Source: Motiliproteus sp036964625
Lineage (GTDB): Bacteria; Pseudomonadota; Gammaproteobacteria; Pseudomonadales; Balneatricaceae
DNA length: 29,350 bases
Direction of reading: 5' to 3'
NCBI GenBank assembly: GCA_036964625.1
Contig: JBALTG010000052.1
Location: 1 to 29,350, forward strand
Part shown: positions 15,708-23,152 of the stretch, piece by piece
How positions within the stretch are numbered: position 1 is the first letter of the stretch
Layout: each line of letters opens with the position of its first letter
Notes under the pieces: model-generated
The model's database searches: none
The model's input: only the letters and a program-made list of their open reading frames with translations
Told to the model about the DNA's origin: nothing
Position numbers and translations under genes: made by a program

Positions 15708-16262
15708 CTATTCATAGCGGGCCAGCTGCTCGGTCTGCTGTAAGTGCTTTATCGCCACCTCCACGGCTGCGCCTGACTCTGGATCTACATTGTCTAAGCC
15801 ACGTAGATAGTCACGGTCTAATTCATCCAGGAGCTGCTCGGCGGCCTGATCAAGAGCCTCATAGTGCTGGTACAGCACAGACACGGTATCCTGCAATAAC
15901 TGGCTTTCTGCCTGCAACTGGTCGGTCTCTCGAATCGGAACCCGGGGCACCTCGCCTTGCAGCACCCCCGCCTCCAGATTCCTGCAAAGACGGTACAGCG
16001 GACCCACGACTCTAAAGGAGCTGTAGAGGGTGATAAGCCAGGTGGTGATGCCCGTGCCGATTGCCAGCAACAAGCCACCCGATAACATGACAAAGGGAAG
16101 ATTTCTGCGCGTGACGGCTAGCGTTTGAATTTGATCGATATAGTCATCGTTGCCATTACCGGCGATCCAGACGATGGCGAGTAGGCCAATCGTCGACACC
16201 AGGCTAAACCAGAGTGAAATTTTACCCACCAGTCCAAGCAGGCCAAACCTTTGTTGAATCAT
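15708..16262 (-). CDS. Two-helix membrane protein with HAMP-like segment (gene 1 of pair)
   Basis: A 184-residue protein with helix 1 (about 14-34, ISLWFSLVSTIGLLAIVWIA), a short periplasmic loop, helix 2 (about 55-80, FVMLSGGLLLAIGTGITTW) and a HAMP-like stretch, FRVVGPLYRLCRNLEAGVL. A roughly 80-residue cytoplasmic coiled coil follows (QLQAESQLLQDTVSVLYQHY...). It lacks kinase, cyclase and methyl-accepting domains. With its downstream neighbour it forms a pair of similar topology, which may be two subunits of one complex. Function is unknown; a link to transmembrane signalling is inferred from the HAMP-like part only. The ATG at 16262 lacks a clear ribosome-binding site. Confidence 0.72.
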   Translation of the reverse strand: MIQQRFGLLGLVGKISLWFSLVSTIGLLAIVWIAGNGNDDYIDQIQTLAVTRRNLPFVMLSGGLLLAIGTGITTWLITLYSSFRVVGPLYRLCRNLEAGVLQGEVPRVPIRETDQLQAESQLLQDTVSVLYQHYEALDQAAEQLLDELDRDYLRGLDNVDPESGAAVEVAIKHLQQTEQLARYE

Positions 16263-16792
16263 CAGCGTTATATTCTTGTTGTTAACACTAAATTCACAAA
16301 AAACATGTGCATAATGAGAAAGGCTAACATCTTTAGTATAGAACTAAAATCGCTTACGTTTAAAACAACAACAAGACCTAATCGCTACCGCCAGAAACAG
16401 GGTTCATGACTGTCGCTGTTAATACGCACGGGCGATTATCGATCAGTTGCGGTGAGGAGGAAAAATCTCGCATGCCTCAACACCAAAAAATTGCAGAGGC
16501 CACGCAGGGTATATTGGGATTAGGTACGGAAACCGGCAACGAGCCTCCTCGCCGCGGCCACACCGCTGCGATGAAGCTATAATAACGACAGAGTGACCGC
16601 AGGTTTTTGCAACATTTACGTCCATTACCGACGCCCTTTCGCCAGTATTCTACTGAGAGTGCTAACATAGAATCGGCTAGTGCCACACCGTATCAACTAG
16701 CGAACTCGTGACACTCAGGCTGTTTGAGCGGCTATTTGAGCAACGCTTAACCCGCCAACACCGGCGATTCCTTATTTGGCAATTGAGACCTC
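16263..16792. other. 530-bp intergenic region with a possible small ORF
   Basis: The region separates divergent units. The left 120 bp are AT-rich and probably hold the promoter of the membrane-protein pair. A 36-codon frame at 16472-16582 is listed separately. The rest, up to the asparaginase start, shows no gene, repeat or RNA that I recognise; the ansA promoter should lie here. Confidence 0.5.
16472..16582 (+). CDS. Possible small protein (36 aa)
   Basis: A 36-codon frame, beginning MPQHQKIAEATQG and ending HTAAMKL, follows a GAGGAGG ribosome-binding sequence at 16454-16460. The spacing of 11 nt is longer than ideal. The peptide is soluble and Gly/Arg/Pro-containing, with no signal peptide. 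It could be chance; the ribosome-binding site is the only real support. Confidence 0.22.
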   Translation: MPQHQKIAEATQGILGLGTETGNEPPRRGHTAAMKL

Positions 16793-17806
16793 ATGCAGCA
16801 TCGAATCTATATTCTTTACACCGGCGGCACCATCGGCATGCAGCGATCGCCTCAGGGCTATGTGCCGATGCCGGGGCTGGCCGAGCTGATCGCCCAGAAG
16901 ATGCCGCTACACCTATCGGCCAACATGCCCGATTATGTGCTCGAAGAACTCGATCTGCTGATTGACAGCACCAACGCCACCCCCCTGGACTGGCATAGCA
17001 TCGCTCAACGAATTAGGGATAATTACGACCGTTACGACGGCTTTATTATTCTCCACGGCACCGACACTCTGGCCTACACCACCTCTGCACTGTCATTTAT
17101 GCTCCGGGACCTGACTAAGCCCGTGATCGTCACCGGCTCGCAGATCCCATTAAGCGAACTGCGCAACGACGCCCAGGATAATCTGATCACCGCACTGGTA
17201 CTGGCCCGTCACTACCCGATTGCAGAAGTCTGCCTCTATTTCAACGGCCGCCTGCTACGCGGCAATCGTTCCACCAAGGTTAAAGCCACCGGCTTCGACG
17301 CCTTTGACAGCCCCAACTACCCCTGGCTGGGGCAGGTCGGCATCCATATCGAAATCAAACACGAGGCCACCCGTCCGGCAGCAGCCGCACCCCGGTTTGA
17401 ACTCCCGCAATATGGACAGCACCGGATTGTGCCGCTACGCCTGTTTCCCGGTATCGACACCGACTTTTTACAGCACCTGTTGAAATTACCCATCGACGGC
17501 CTGATCCTGCAAGCCTACGGCGTCGGCAACGCTCCGGACCGGGACCCGCAATTTCTGAAAACCCTGGAGCAGGCCAACAAGCAGGGCAAAGTGATCATCA
17601 ACCTGTCCCAGTGTTTGCAGGGGCGGGTTGATCTGAGCAGCTACGCGACCGGTTCGGCGCTAGCACAGACCGGCGTTATCAGCGGATTCGACATGACCCT
17701 GGAGGCGGCCTTCAGCAAACTGCAGCACCTGCTTGCACTTGAGAAAGACAGCGATTGGGTGCGGCAACAGATGCAATTGAACCTATGCGGTGAACTCACC
17801 GCATAG
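16793..17806 (+). CDS. ansA: L-asparaginase I, cytoplasmic type
   Basis: The enzyme hydrolyses L-asparagine to aspartate and ammonia. The 337-residue length matches E. coli AnsA (338). It starts with IYILYTGGTIGMQRSPQGY, which has the first catalytic Thr of the asparaginase fold, and has the second in ILHGTDTLAYTTSALSFML (T90, D91). IVTGSQIPLSELRNDAQDN and VYFNG-like VCLYFNGRLLRGNR are further family motifs. There is no signal peptide, which separates it from periplasmic type II enzymes. The gene is not in an obvious operon. The final codons lie in a perfect 12-bp inverted repeat at 17782-17807. Confidence 0.93.
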   Translation: MQHRIYILYTGGTIGMQRSPQGYVPMPGLAELIAQKMPLHLSANMPDYVLEELDLLIDSTNATPLDWHSIAQRIRDNYDRYDGFIILHGTDTLAYTTSALSFMLRDLTKPVIVTGSQIPLSELRNDAQDNLITALVLARHYPIAEVCLYFNGRLLRGNRSTKVKATGFDAFDSPNYPWLGQVGIHIEIKHEATRPAAAAPRFELPQYGQHRIVPLRLFPGIDTDFLQHLLKLPIDGLILQAYGVGNAPDRDPQFLKTLEQANKQGKVIINLSQCLQGRVDLSSYATGSALAQTGVISGFDMTLEAAFSKLQHLLALEKDSDWVRQQMQLNLCGELTA

Positions 17807-17807
17807 G
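17782..17807 (+). terminator. Perfect inverted repeat spanning the ansA stop codon
   Basis: CCTATGCGGTGA and TCACCGCATAGG are perfect 12-nt complements with a 2-nt centre. They encode the last residues of AnsA, and the TAG stop falls in the 3' arm. As RNA it would form a stem of about 11 bp with a 4-nt loop. No T-run follows, so it may be a 3' stability hairpin rather than an intrinsic terminator. Confidence 0.5.
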
Positions 17808-17880
17808 CTCCGAGTCAAACCCGACCTGCAGGGGTTAGTGTTGGTGTTCAGATCAGCATAGGTAGCCGTTTGGACGCATT

Positions 17881-17898
17881 GTCGGAATTAATTCCGAC
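17881..17898. promoter_or_regulatory. 18-bp perfect palindrome
   Basis: GTCGGAATTAATTCCGAC is identical to its reverse complement. It lies between the convergent ends of ansA and the ChaN-like gene, just before the REP-like tandem array. It might be part of the repeat family, since the GTCGG/CCGAC ends recur there, or a protein-binding site. Confidence 0.4.
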
Positions 17899-17918
17899 CC
17901 ACATAAACACCGCGACTC

Positions 17919-18036
17919 CAACTCCTACCCCTGTAGGTCGGCCGGAAATCGCTCCTGCATTAACGCCACTTCCTATCCCTGTAGGTCGGCCGGAAATCGC
18001 TCCTGCATTAACGGCACTTCCTATCCCTGTAGGTCG
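17919..18036. repeat. REP-like 48-bp tandem array (2.4 copies)
   Basis: The word CCTGTAGGTCGG recurs at 17930 and 17978, and again (truncated after GTCG) at 18026, an exact 48-bp period; each unit also carries CCGGAAATCGCTCCTGCATTAA. The same sequence appears in reverse orientation near 21670-21720, and its CCTGTAGGTCGG core near 24091-24103. The array ends 3 nt before the stop codon of the ChaN-like gene. It encodes nothing and resembles the REP/BIME-type repeats of gammaproteobacteria. Confidence 0.88.
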
Positions 18037-18038
18037 TT

Positions 18039-19061
18039 TTATTTCGCGGGGGGCTTGTTTAATGTGGCACAGGGGTCCAAATAGTCTTGCCGCTGGGTGA
18101 ACCAGAACAGATCAAAACGTGGGCCTGCACTGCGCCACTGCTCGCTGTCAGCAAAAAGATAACCCTCCAGAGGAGTCTCCTCTATGTAGATCTCCTGGAG
18201 ACCGATATTGAGCTGCTTTAATTGCGGTTGCTGTTGCTGCACCTGAGCCACGACGGCCCAATTATGCTCGGTATGCCCGCCCCCGAGAATCATCACCACC
18301 GGCCCCTGCCGCTCTGCGTTACTCATCGCCACCACTGAACTGGCCATACGGTAATTTCGCTCCTGCCAGGTACGGTACAGACGGGTTAGCAGCGGCTCCA
18401 TGCCCCAACCGCAATGTCCCGCCCGAAAGCGTGCGTACATAAAGCTTTTATAATCACCATCAACCAGCGGCATCATGGTCAGCTGCTGCTGCTCGACCGC
18501 AGTTAGCCCATCCAGATTCGCACGACTCAGACGCAACTTAAGCGGGGCCGGAAGATCGGCACCAAACAGGCTCAGCTGATGCGTCTTCGCTAACTCGATC
18601 AGCGCAAAATAGTAGCCCCAATCGGTATCGGAGCGTTCAGCCCAGCCCAGCTGATTGCGCAAGTACTGCTCGGGGCTAAGCGGATTTCCAGACCCGTGCC
18701 CCAGCTGCATCAAGGAGGCTCTACCGGCGGCATACTGCATCAGATAACCGGTCTGGGCGGTATCAAAAAACTCGAAACCGACGACCGGACGCAGCCCCTG
18801 ATCGATCAGCGACTGCAGCAACTGCAGCTGAATACGGTGGTGCTCGGCATTGTCATGGCGCTCACCGAGATAGATCACGTCGGCCTCTAACGCCCTCTCG
18901 AGCAGCTGCTGATAACTCAGCGGCGCCTGGGTGTTGCCATCCACAATTTTCCCGATCAGCGGGTCGGCGCGCTGTTTGATGACCCCCTGCTGCGCACAGC
19001 CTGACGCCAGTAGCGCAATCGATAGCGCCAGACATCCATCCCTGAACAGTTTCAAATTCAC
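18039..19061 (-). CDS. ChaN family (haem-binding, Tiki-fold) lipoprotein
   Basis: A 340-residue lipoprotein of the PF04187 family. After VNLKLFRDGCLALSIALLASGC it has a clear lipobox (LASGC), so the mature protein is anchored at a cysteine. Family motifs are VIYLGERHDNAEHH, PVVGFEFFD and VMILGGGHTEHNW, which carry the conserved Glu/His residues of the Tiki/EreA/ChaN fold. Campylobacter ChaN binds haem; other members are untested. I chose the GTG at 19061, where AAGGAATTTGCT precedes NLKLF. An in-frame GTG at 19145 with a better ribosome-binding site (AAGGAGGATCT) would add 28 residues copied from the start region by an 84-bp duplication. Both starts could be used; the longer form would put a charged segment before the signal peptide. 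Confidence 0.82.
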   Translation of the reverse strand: MNLKLFRDGCLALSIALLASGCAQQGVIKQRADPLIGKIVDGNTQAPLSYQQLLERALEADVIYLGERHDNAEHHRIQLQLLQSLIDQGLRPVVGFEFFDTAQTGYLMQYAAGRASLMQLGHGSGNPLSPEQYLRNQLGWAERSDTDWGYYFALIELAKTHQLSLFGADLPAPLKLRLSRANLDGLTAVEQQQLTMMPLVDGDYKSFMYARFRAGHCGWGMEPLLTRLYRTWQERNYRMASSVVAMSNAERQGPVVMILGGGHTEHNWAVVAQVQQQQPQLKQLNIGLQEIYIEETPLEGYLFADSEQWRSAGPRFDLFWFTQRQDYLDPCATLNKPPAK

Positions 19062-19292
19062 AGCAAATTCCTTGTTTTTGATTAATGCCAGCCGTTGTGA
19101 CCCGTGCCAGACCGTTCGCATGATCCGCAACAGTTTCAAATTCACAGATCCTCCTTGTTTTTGATTAATGCCAGCCGTTGTGACCCGTGCCAGACCGTTC
19201 GCATGATCCGCAACAGTTTCAAATCCACAGATCCTCCTTGTTTTTGATTAATGCCAGCCGTTGTAACCCGTGCCAGACGGTTGCCATGATAA
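19045..19292 (-). repeat. 83/84-bp tandem repeat of the ChaN translation-start region
   Basis: Three near-identical units begin at 19045, 19129 and 19212 (periods 84 and 83 bp). Each holds, on the minus strand, the segment for a ribosome-binding site, GTG start, NLKL codons and then HGSQRLALIKNKE-type codons. The first two copies are in frame with the ChaN gene; the third is shifted by the 83-bp period. A fourth, partial unit ends near 19292. Confidence 0.9.
19142..19228 (-). CDS. Possible 28-aa leader peptide from a repeat copy
   Basis: GTG at 19228 with AAGGAGGATCT upstream opens a frame coding VDLKLLRIMRTVWHG... and ends at TGA 19144-19142. The stop overlaps the next GTG (19145) as GTGA, the usual geometry of translational coupling. 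It exists because one repeat period is 83 rather than 84 bp. It may be an accident of duplication or a real upstream reading frame controlling the ChaN gene. Confidence 0.3.
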   Translation of the reverse strand: MDLKLLRIMRTVWHGSQRLALIKNKEDL

Positions 19293-19354
19293 AGTTGTTG
19301 CAATTATGATGACCCCTCAGCCTGCACGCAAATATCCTCAATAAACATCACACT

Positions 19355-19840
19355 ATGCAATTGATCCTGATCAGCCGCTGCCTGCTCGGCGAAGCTGTCC
19401 GCTATGATGGTAGCAGTAAAGCGCTAGAACACCCGCTACTCGAACTCTGGCGGCGACAGCAGCGCCTGGTGCCGATCTGCCCGGAGATGGCTGGCGGCCT
19501 GGGTTGCCCCCGCCCCGCTGCTGAGATTAGCGGAGGCGATGGCCGCCAGGTTCTCAGCGGCCAGTCCCGGGTCCACCACCAAGACGGCACCGATATCAGT
19601 GCCGCCTTTATCCGCGGGGCTCATGCGGCACTGACGTTATGCCAACAGCAGCAGATCCGCTTCGCCCTGCTCAAGGCACGCAGCCCCTCTTGCGGCGGCA
19701 GCGGCAGTTACGACGGCCGCTTTGAAAAGCGCGTCCTGGACAGCGGCATCGGCGTCACCGCCGCCCTGCTCAGTATGCACGGCATTCAGATATTTGACGA
19801 AACTCAGCTCGAGGCACTCGCCAGCGCGCTGGCGGAATAG
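19355..19840 (+). CDS. DUF523 family protein
   Basis: The 161-residue protein shows the DUF523 signature: SRCLLGEAVRYDGSSK (7-22), VPICPEMAGGLGCPRPAAEI (39-58), DISAAFIRGAHAAL, ALLKARSPSCGGSGSYDG and GIGVTAALLSMHGIQIFDE. Conserved cysteines (C9, C42, C51 and the one in SPSCGG) suggest a metal or iron-sulfur site. DUF523 has been linked to 2-thiouracil desulfurase (TudS), but whether this copy has that activity is not known from sequence. The ATG has no clear ribosome-binding site. The gene is 80 nt upstream of proS on the same strand. Confidence 0.9.
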   Translation: MQLILISRCLLGEAVRYDGSSKALEHPLLELWRRQQRLVPICPEMAGGLGCPRPAAEISGGDGRQVLSGQSRVHHQDGTDISAAFIRGAHAALTLCQQQQIRFALLKARSPSCGGSGSYDGRFEKRVLDSGIGVTAALLSMHGIQIFDETQLEALASALAE

Positions 19841-19920
19841 CCGATAACCGAACCAGCTCTTGTTACTGACAGTTCAGCTCCGTAAAATATCCGCCTCGAT
19901 CAGCCTGTAGAGCTAAAACC

Positions 19921-21639
19921 ATGCGCGCCAGCCAATTCCTGATAGCCACCCTCAAAGAAACCCCGGCCGATGCCGAAGTGATCAGCCACCAACTGATGCT
20001 GCGTGCGGGCATGATCCGCAGAATAGCCTCGGGGCTCTACACTTGGTTACCGATGGGTCTACGCACATTGCGCAAGGTAGAACGGATCGTGCGCGAAGAG
20101 ATGGATCGCGCCGGTGCCCAGGAGGTACTGATGCCCGCCATTCAGCCCGCCGAGCTGTGGCAGGAGTCGGGACGCTGGGAGGAGTATGGCCCTGAACTGC
20201 TGCGCCTCAAGGATCGCCACAACCGTGAATTCTGTGTCGGTCCGACCCACGAAGAGGTAATCACCGACCTGATGCGCCGCGAACTCAACAGCTACAAACA
20301 GCTGCCGGCTAATTTTTACCAGATCCAAACCAAGTTCCGTGACGAGATCCGGCCGCGCTTCGGGGTGATGCGCTCACGCGAGTTCATCATGAAGGATGCT
20401 TACTCATTCCATGCCAGCGGCGAATCGCTGCAGCAGACCTTCGACCTGATGCATGCCACCTATACCCGCATCTTCGAGCGCCTGGGGCTGGATTTCCGCT
20501 CCGTACTGGCTGACTCCGGCAGCATCGGCGGTGAGGGTTCGCAAGAGTTCCATGTACTGGCCGAATCCGGCGAAGATGCGATCGCCTTCAGCGACAGCTC
20601 TGATTACGCCGCCAACATCGAGAAAGCTGAAGCCCTGGCCCCCGCCGGTGAGCGTCCCGCCGCAAGCGCCACGATGAACCTGGTCGAAACCCCCGACACC
20701 AAGACCATCGCCGCACTGGTCGAACGACATGGCCTGGCGATCGAAAAAACCACCAAGACCCTGATCGTTGCCGCCGCTGACGAAGCCGATAGTGACTTTA
20801 TCGCGCTGCTGGTACGCGGCGATCACAACCTCAACGAGATCAAAGCCGAAAACCTGCCGCAGGTCGCCCAACCATTGCGCTTCGCCACCGAAGAGGAGAT
20901 CCACGCGGTGATCGGCGCCGGTCCTGGCTCACTGGGTCCGGTCAACCTGCCGATGCCCGTAATCGCCGACCGCTCCGTGGCCAAGATGGCGGACTTTGGT
21001 GCGGGCGCCAATATCGAAGACAAACACTACTTCAACATCAACTGGGGCCGTGACTGTGCCGAGCCCGAGGTTGCCGACCTGCGCAACATCATCGAAGGCG
21101 ACCCCAGCCCCGATGGCAAAGGCACGCTGGTTATCAAGCGCGGTATCGAAGTCGGGCATATCTTCCAGCTCGGCACCAAGTACTCTGAGGCGATGCAAGC
21201 CAAGGTTCTGGACAACAACGGTAAAGCGGTCCTGATGAGCATGGGCTGCTACGGCATCGGCATCACCCGGGTGATCGCCGCAGCCATCGAACAGAACAAC
21301 GACGCCGCTGGCATTCTCTGGTCCAACGCCATCGCCCCGTTCCAGGTCGCACTGGTGCCGATGAACCCGGAAAAATTTGAAGCCGTTCACGAAACCACCG
21401 AGCGCCTCTACCAGGAGCTGCAAGCGGCCGGTATCGATGTACTGCTGGACGATCGCAAAGAGCGTCCCGGGGTCAAGTTTGCCGATATGGAACTGATCGG
21501 CATCCCCCACCGCGTGGTGATCAGTGATCGCGGTCTGCAAAATGGCACCCTGGAATACAAAGACCGCAGTGAAGCAGAGCGCGAAGATGTTGCAGCCGAC
21601 ACCTTAGTGGAGATGCTCAAGGCCAAGATTCTGGGCTGA
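19921..21639 (+). CDS. proS: Prolyl-tRNA synthetase, bacterial type
   Basis: ProS charges tRNA-Pro. The 572-residue protein matches the bacterial form. Class II catalytic core: MRASQFLIATLKETPADAEV start, GLYTWLPMGLRTLRKVERIV (motif 1), KFRDEIRPRFGVMRSREFIM (motif 2), and MGCYGIGITRVIAAAIEQNN (motif 3). The YbaK-like editing insertion lies between about residues 230 and 400 (TKTIAALVERHGLAIEKTTK... IADRSVAKMADFGAGAN). The C-terminal anticodon-binding domain holds QVALVPMNPEKF and LLDDRKERPGVKFADMELIG. It follows the DUF523 gene. Nothing unusual is seen. Confidence 0.97.
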   Translation: MRASQFLIATLKETPADAEVISHQLMLRAGMIRRIASGLYTWLPMGLRTLRKVERIVREEMDRAGAQEVLMPAIQPAELWQESGRWEEYGPELLRLKDRHNREFCVGPTHEEVITDLMRRELNSYKQLPANFYQIQTKFRDEIRPRFGVMRSREFIMKDAYSFHASGESLQQTFDLMHATYTRIFERLGLDFRSVLADSGSIGGEGSQEFHVLAESGEDAIAFSDSSDYAANIEKAEALAPAGERPAASATMNLVETPDTKTIAALVERHGLAIEKTTKTLIVAAADEADSDFIALLVRGDHNLNEIKAENLPQVAQPLRFATEEEIHAVIGAGPGSLGPVNLPMPVIADRSVAKMADFGAGANIEDKHYFNINWGRDCAEPEVADLRNIIEGDPSPDGKGTLVIKRGIEVGHIFQLGTKYSEAMQAKVLDNNGKAVLMSMGCYGIGITRVIAAAIEQNNDAAGILWSNAIAPFQVALVPMNPEKFEAVHETTERLYQELQAAGIDVLLDDRKERPGVKFADMELIGIPHRVVISDRGLQNGTLEYKDRSEAEREDVAADTLVEMLKAKILG

Positions 21640-21645
21640 TCCCTG

Positions 21646-21753
21646 CTAAAACAGGCCCCGACCTACAGGGATAATGAAGGAAGTGCCGTTAATGCAGGAG
21701 CGATTTCCGGCCGACCTACAACAGCACTCCGGTAGGTTGGGCTTCAGCCCGGC
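21646..21753. repeat. REP-like repeat at the end of rfbD
   Basis: CCGACCTACAGGGATAATGA and TAATGCAGGAGCGATTTCC, on the plus strand, are the reverse of the 48-bp unit at 17919-18036. Next to it the hairpin GTTGGGCT/AGCCCGGC (21736-21753) has a 2-nt centre and resembles the GTCGGGTT/AACCCGAC hairpin at 24111-24128. The rfbD stop codon (21744-21746) lies in this hairpin, between convergent proS and rfbD. It could act as a bidirectional 3' end. Confidence 0.8.
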
Positions 21754-22622
21754 AACTTCGCTAACACCCAGCGCAGCCCCTGCTGCCAGTCATTGTCGAA
21801 CTGATCCTGCAATAACTGCTGTAACCCGCTGCTATCAAGGACCGAGTAAGCAGGCCGTTTTGCCGGGGTGGGATACTGTTCGGTGGAGATAGAAAGAACC
21901 CTAGGCGCGTGCGTTAGCACACCCAAGCTCAGCGCATCGGCAAAAATAGCCTGTGAAAATTGATGCCAGCTCACTACGTTATCGCCACCAAAATGGTAGG
22001 TTCCCCAGCGCTCAAAGCCCGGCCTGCTCAGCAGGGGTAGCAACGCCAGAACAGCCCCGGCAATGTGCCCCGCATAGGTGGGACAACCCCGCTGGTCCGC
22101 CACTACCGACAGCTGCTCCCGCTCGGCGCCTAAACGCAGCATGGTTTTGACAAAATTACTGCCGTACTCCGAGAACACCCAGGCCGTGCGGATGATCAGG
22201 TGTTGATCCAGTGCACTGCGGACAGCCTGCTCACCCTGCCATTTGCTTTGGCCGTAGACACTCTGAGGGTTAACGGCTGATTCGGGCACGTAGGGCGAGG
22301 TGGCCGTGCCGTCAAAGACGTAATCGGTGGAAATATGAATCAGCACAAGGCCACGTTCAGCACAGCCTATGGCCAAATTTTCGGGGCCATCACGATTCAC
22401 CGCAAACGCCAGCTGCCGCTGTTGTTCGGCACGATCGACAGCCGTGTAAGCCGCGCCGTTAACGACCAGATCGGGCTGATGCCGCGCCAACGCTGCACGA
22501 ACAGCGGCGCGATCGGTTATATCCAGCCCGGCCCGACTCAACGCGACCAGGGTATGATCCCTGCAGCGATCCTGAAAACAGCGCCCGAACTGCCCCTCGG
22601 CGCCGGTCAGCAGGATCTTCAT
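21744..22622 (-). CDS. rfbD: dTDP-4-dehydrorhamnose reductase
   Basis: RmlD performs the last step of dTDP-L-rhamnose synthesis, reducing dTDP-4-keto-L-rhamnose with NAD(P)H. The 292-residue protein has the Rossmann motif GAEGQFG (7-13), STDYVFDG (98-105) and the catalytic Y123/K127 in VYGQSKWQGE, the SDR YxxxK motif. HFGGDNVVSWHQFS and a conserved C-terminus PTPAKRPAYSVLD follow. Its ATG overlaps the stop of rfbC by 4 nt (ATGA), so translation is coupled. The last codons lie within a REP-like hairpin. Confidence 0.95.
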   Translation of the reverse strand: MKILLTGAEGQFGRCFQDRCRDHTLVALSRAGLDITDRAAVRAALARHQPDLVVNGAAYTAVDRAEQQRQLAFAVNRDGPENLAIGCAERGLVLIHISTDYVFDGTATSPYVPESAVNPQSVYGQSKWQGEQAVRSALDQHLIIRTAWVFSEYGSNFVKTMLRLGAEREQLSVVADQRGCPTYAGHIAGAVLALLPLLSRPGFERWGTYHFGGDNVVSWHQFSQAIFADALSLGVLTHAPRVLSISTEQYPTPAKRPAYSVLDSSGLQQLLQDQFDNDWQQGLRWVLAKLPG

Positions 22623-23152
22623 TTTAGCAGCGCCTCAAGACGCAGACCCTGCTGGTCCTTAGCGGAAAGCAGCGGATTAGCGATGGGCCAGTCAATCCCG
22701 ACCGTGGGATCATTCCAGAGCAGGCAGCCTTCATCGCCGGGATCGTAATAATCGGTGCACTTGTATTCAAAATCAGCACTGTCTGAGAGCACCACAAACC
22801 CGTGCGCAAAGCCGGGCGGCAGCCAGTACTGGCGTTTATTGTCATCGGACAAAACAACCCCTTCCCACTGGCCAAAGGTTGGCGATCCCAAACGAATATC
22901 CACCGCCACATCGTACACTTCACCGCGCACGACGCGCACCAATTTACCCTGGGGTTTGGTTTTCTGAAAATGCAGCCCGCGCAGCACCCCTTGGCCCGAA
23001 CGTGAGTGGTTATCCTGCACAAAAGGCTGGGTTATGCCCGCTTCGGCATAGCGATCCGCCTGAAAGGTTTCCAAAAAAAAACCGCGCGCATCGCCGAACA
23101 CCCTGGGTTCAATAATTTTCACCCCTGCCAGCTTGGTATCGATCACCCGCAT
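22619..23152 (-). CDS. rfbC: dTDP-4-dehydrorhamnose 3,5-epimerase
   Basis: RmlC epimerises dTDP-4-keto-6-deoxy-glucose at C3 and C5. The 177-residue cupin shows GFFLETFQADRY (25-36), QDNHSRSGQGVLRGLHFQ with the active-site H61, and DVAVDIRLGSPTFGQWEGV (81-99). YWLPPGFAHGFVVLSD and the C-terminal LLWNDPTVGIDWP complete the family pattern. The ATG overlaps the rfbA stop as TGATG and the stop overlaps rfbD as ATGA. The gene is of normal length. Confidence 0.96.
   Translation of the reverse strand: MRVIDTKLAGVKIIEPRVFGDARGFFLETFQADRYAEAGITQPFVQDNHSRSGQGVLRGLHFQKTKPQGKLVRVVRGEVYDVAVDIRLGSPTFGQWEGVVLSDDNKRQYWLPPGFAHGFVVLSDSADFEYKCTDYYDPGDEGCLLWNDPTVGIDWPIANPLLSAKDQQGLRLEALLK

Noticed and set aside
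17919..18036. Possible CRISPR array
   Set aside because: The 48-bp units are directly adjacent with no unique spacers, there are only 2.4 copies, no cas genes are near, and the same sequence is dispersed elsewhere as a REP-like repeat.
19045..19292. Possible CRISPR array
   Set aside because: Units of 83-84 bp are contiguous without spacers, and they copy the start of the adjacent gene, so this is a local tandem duplication.
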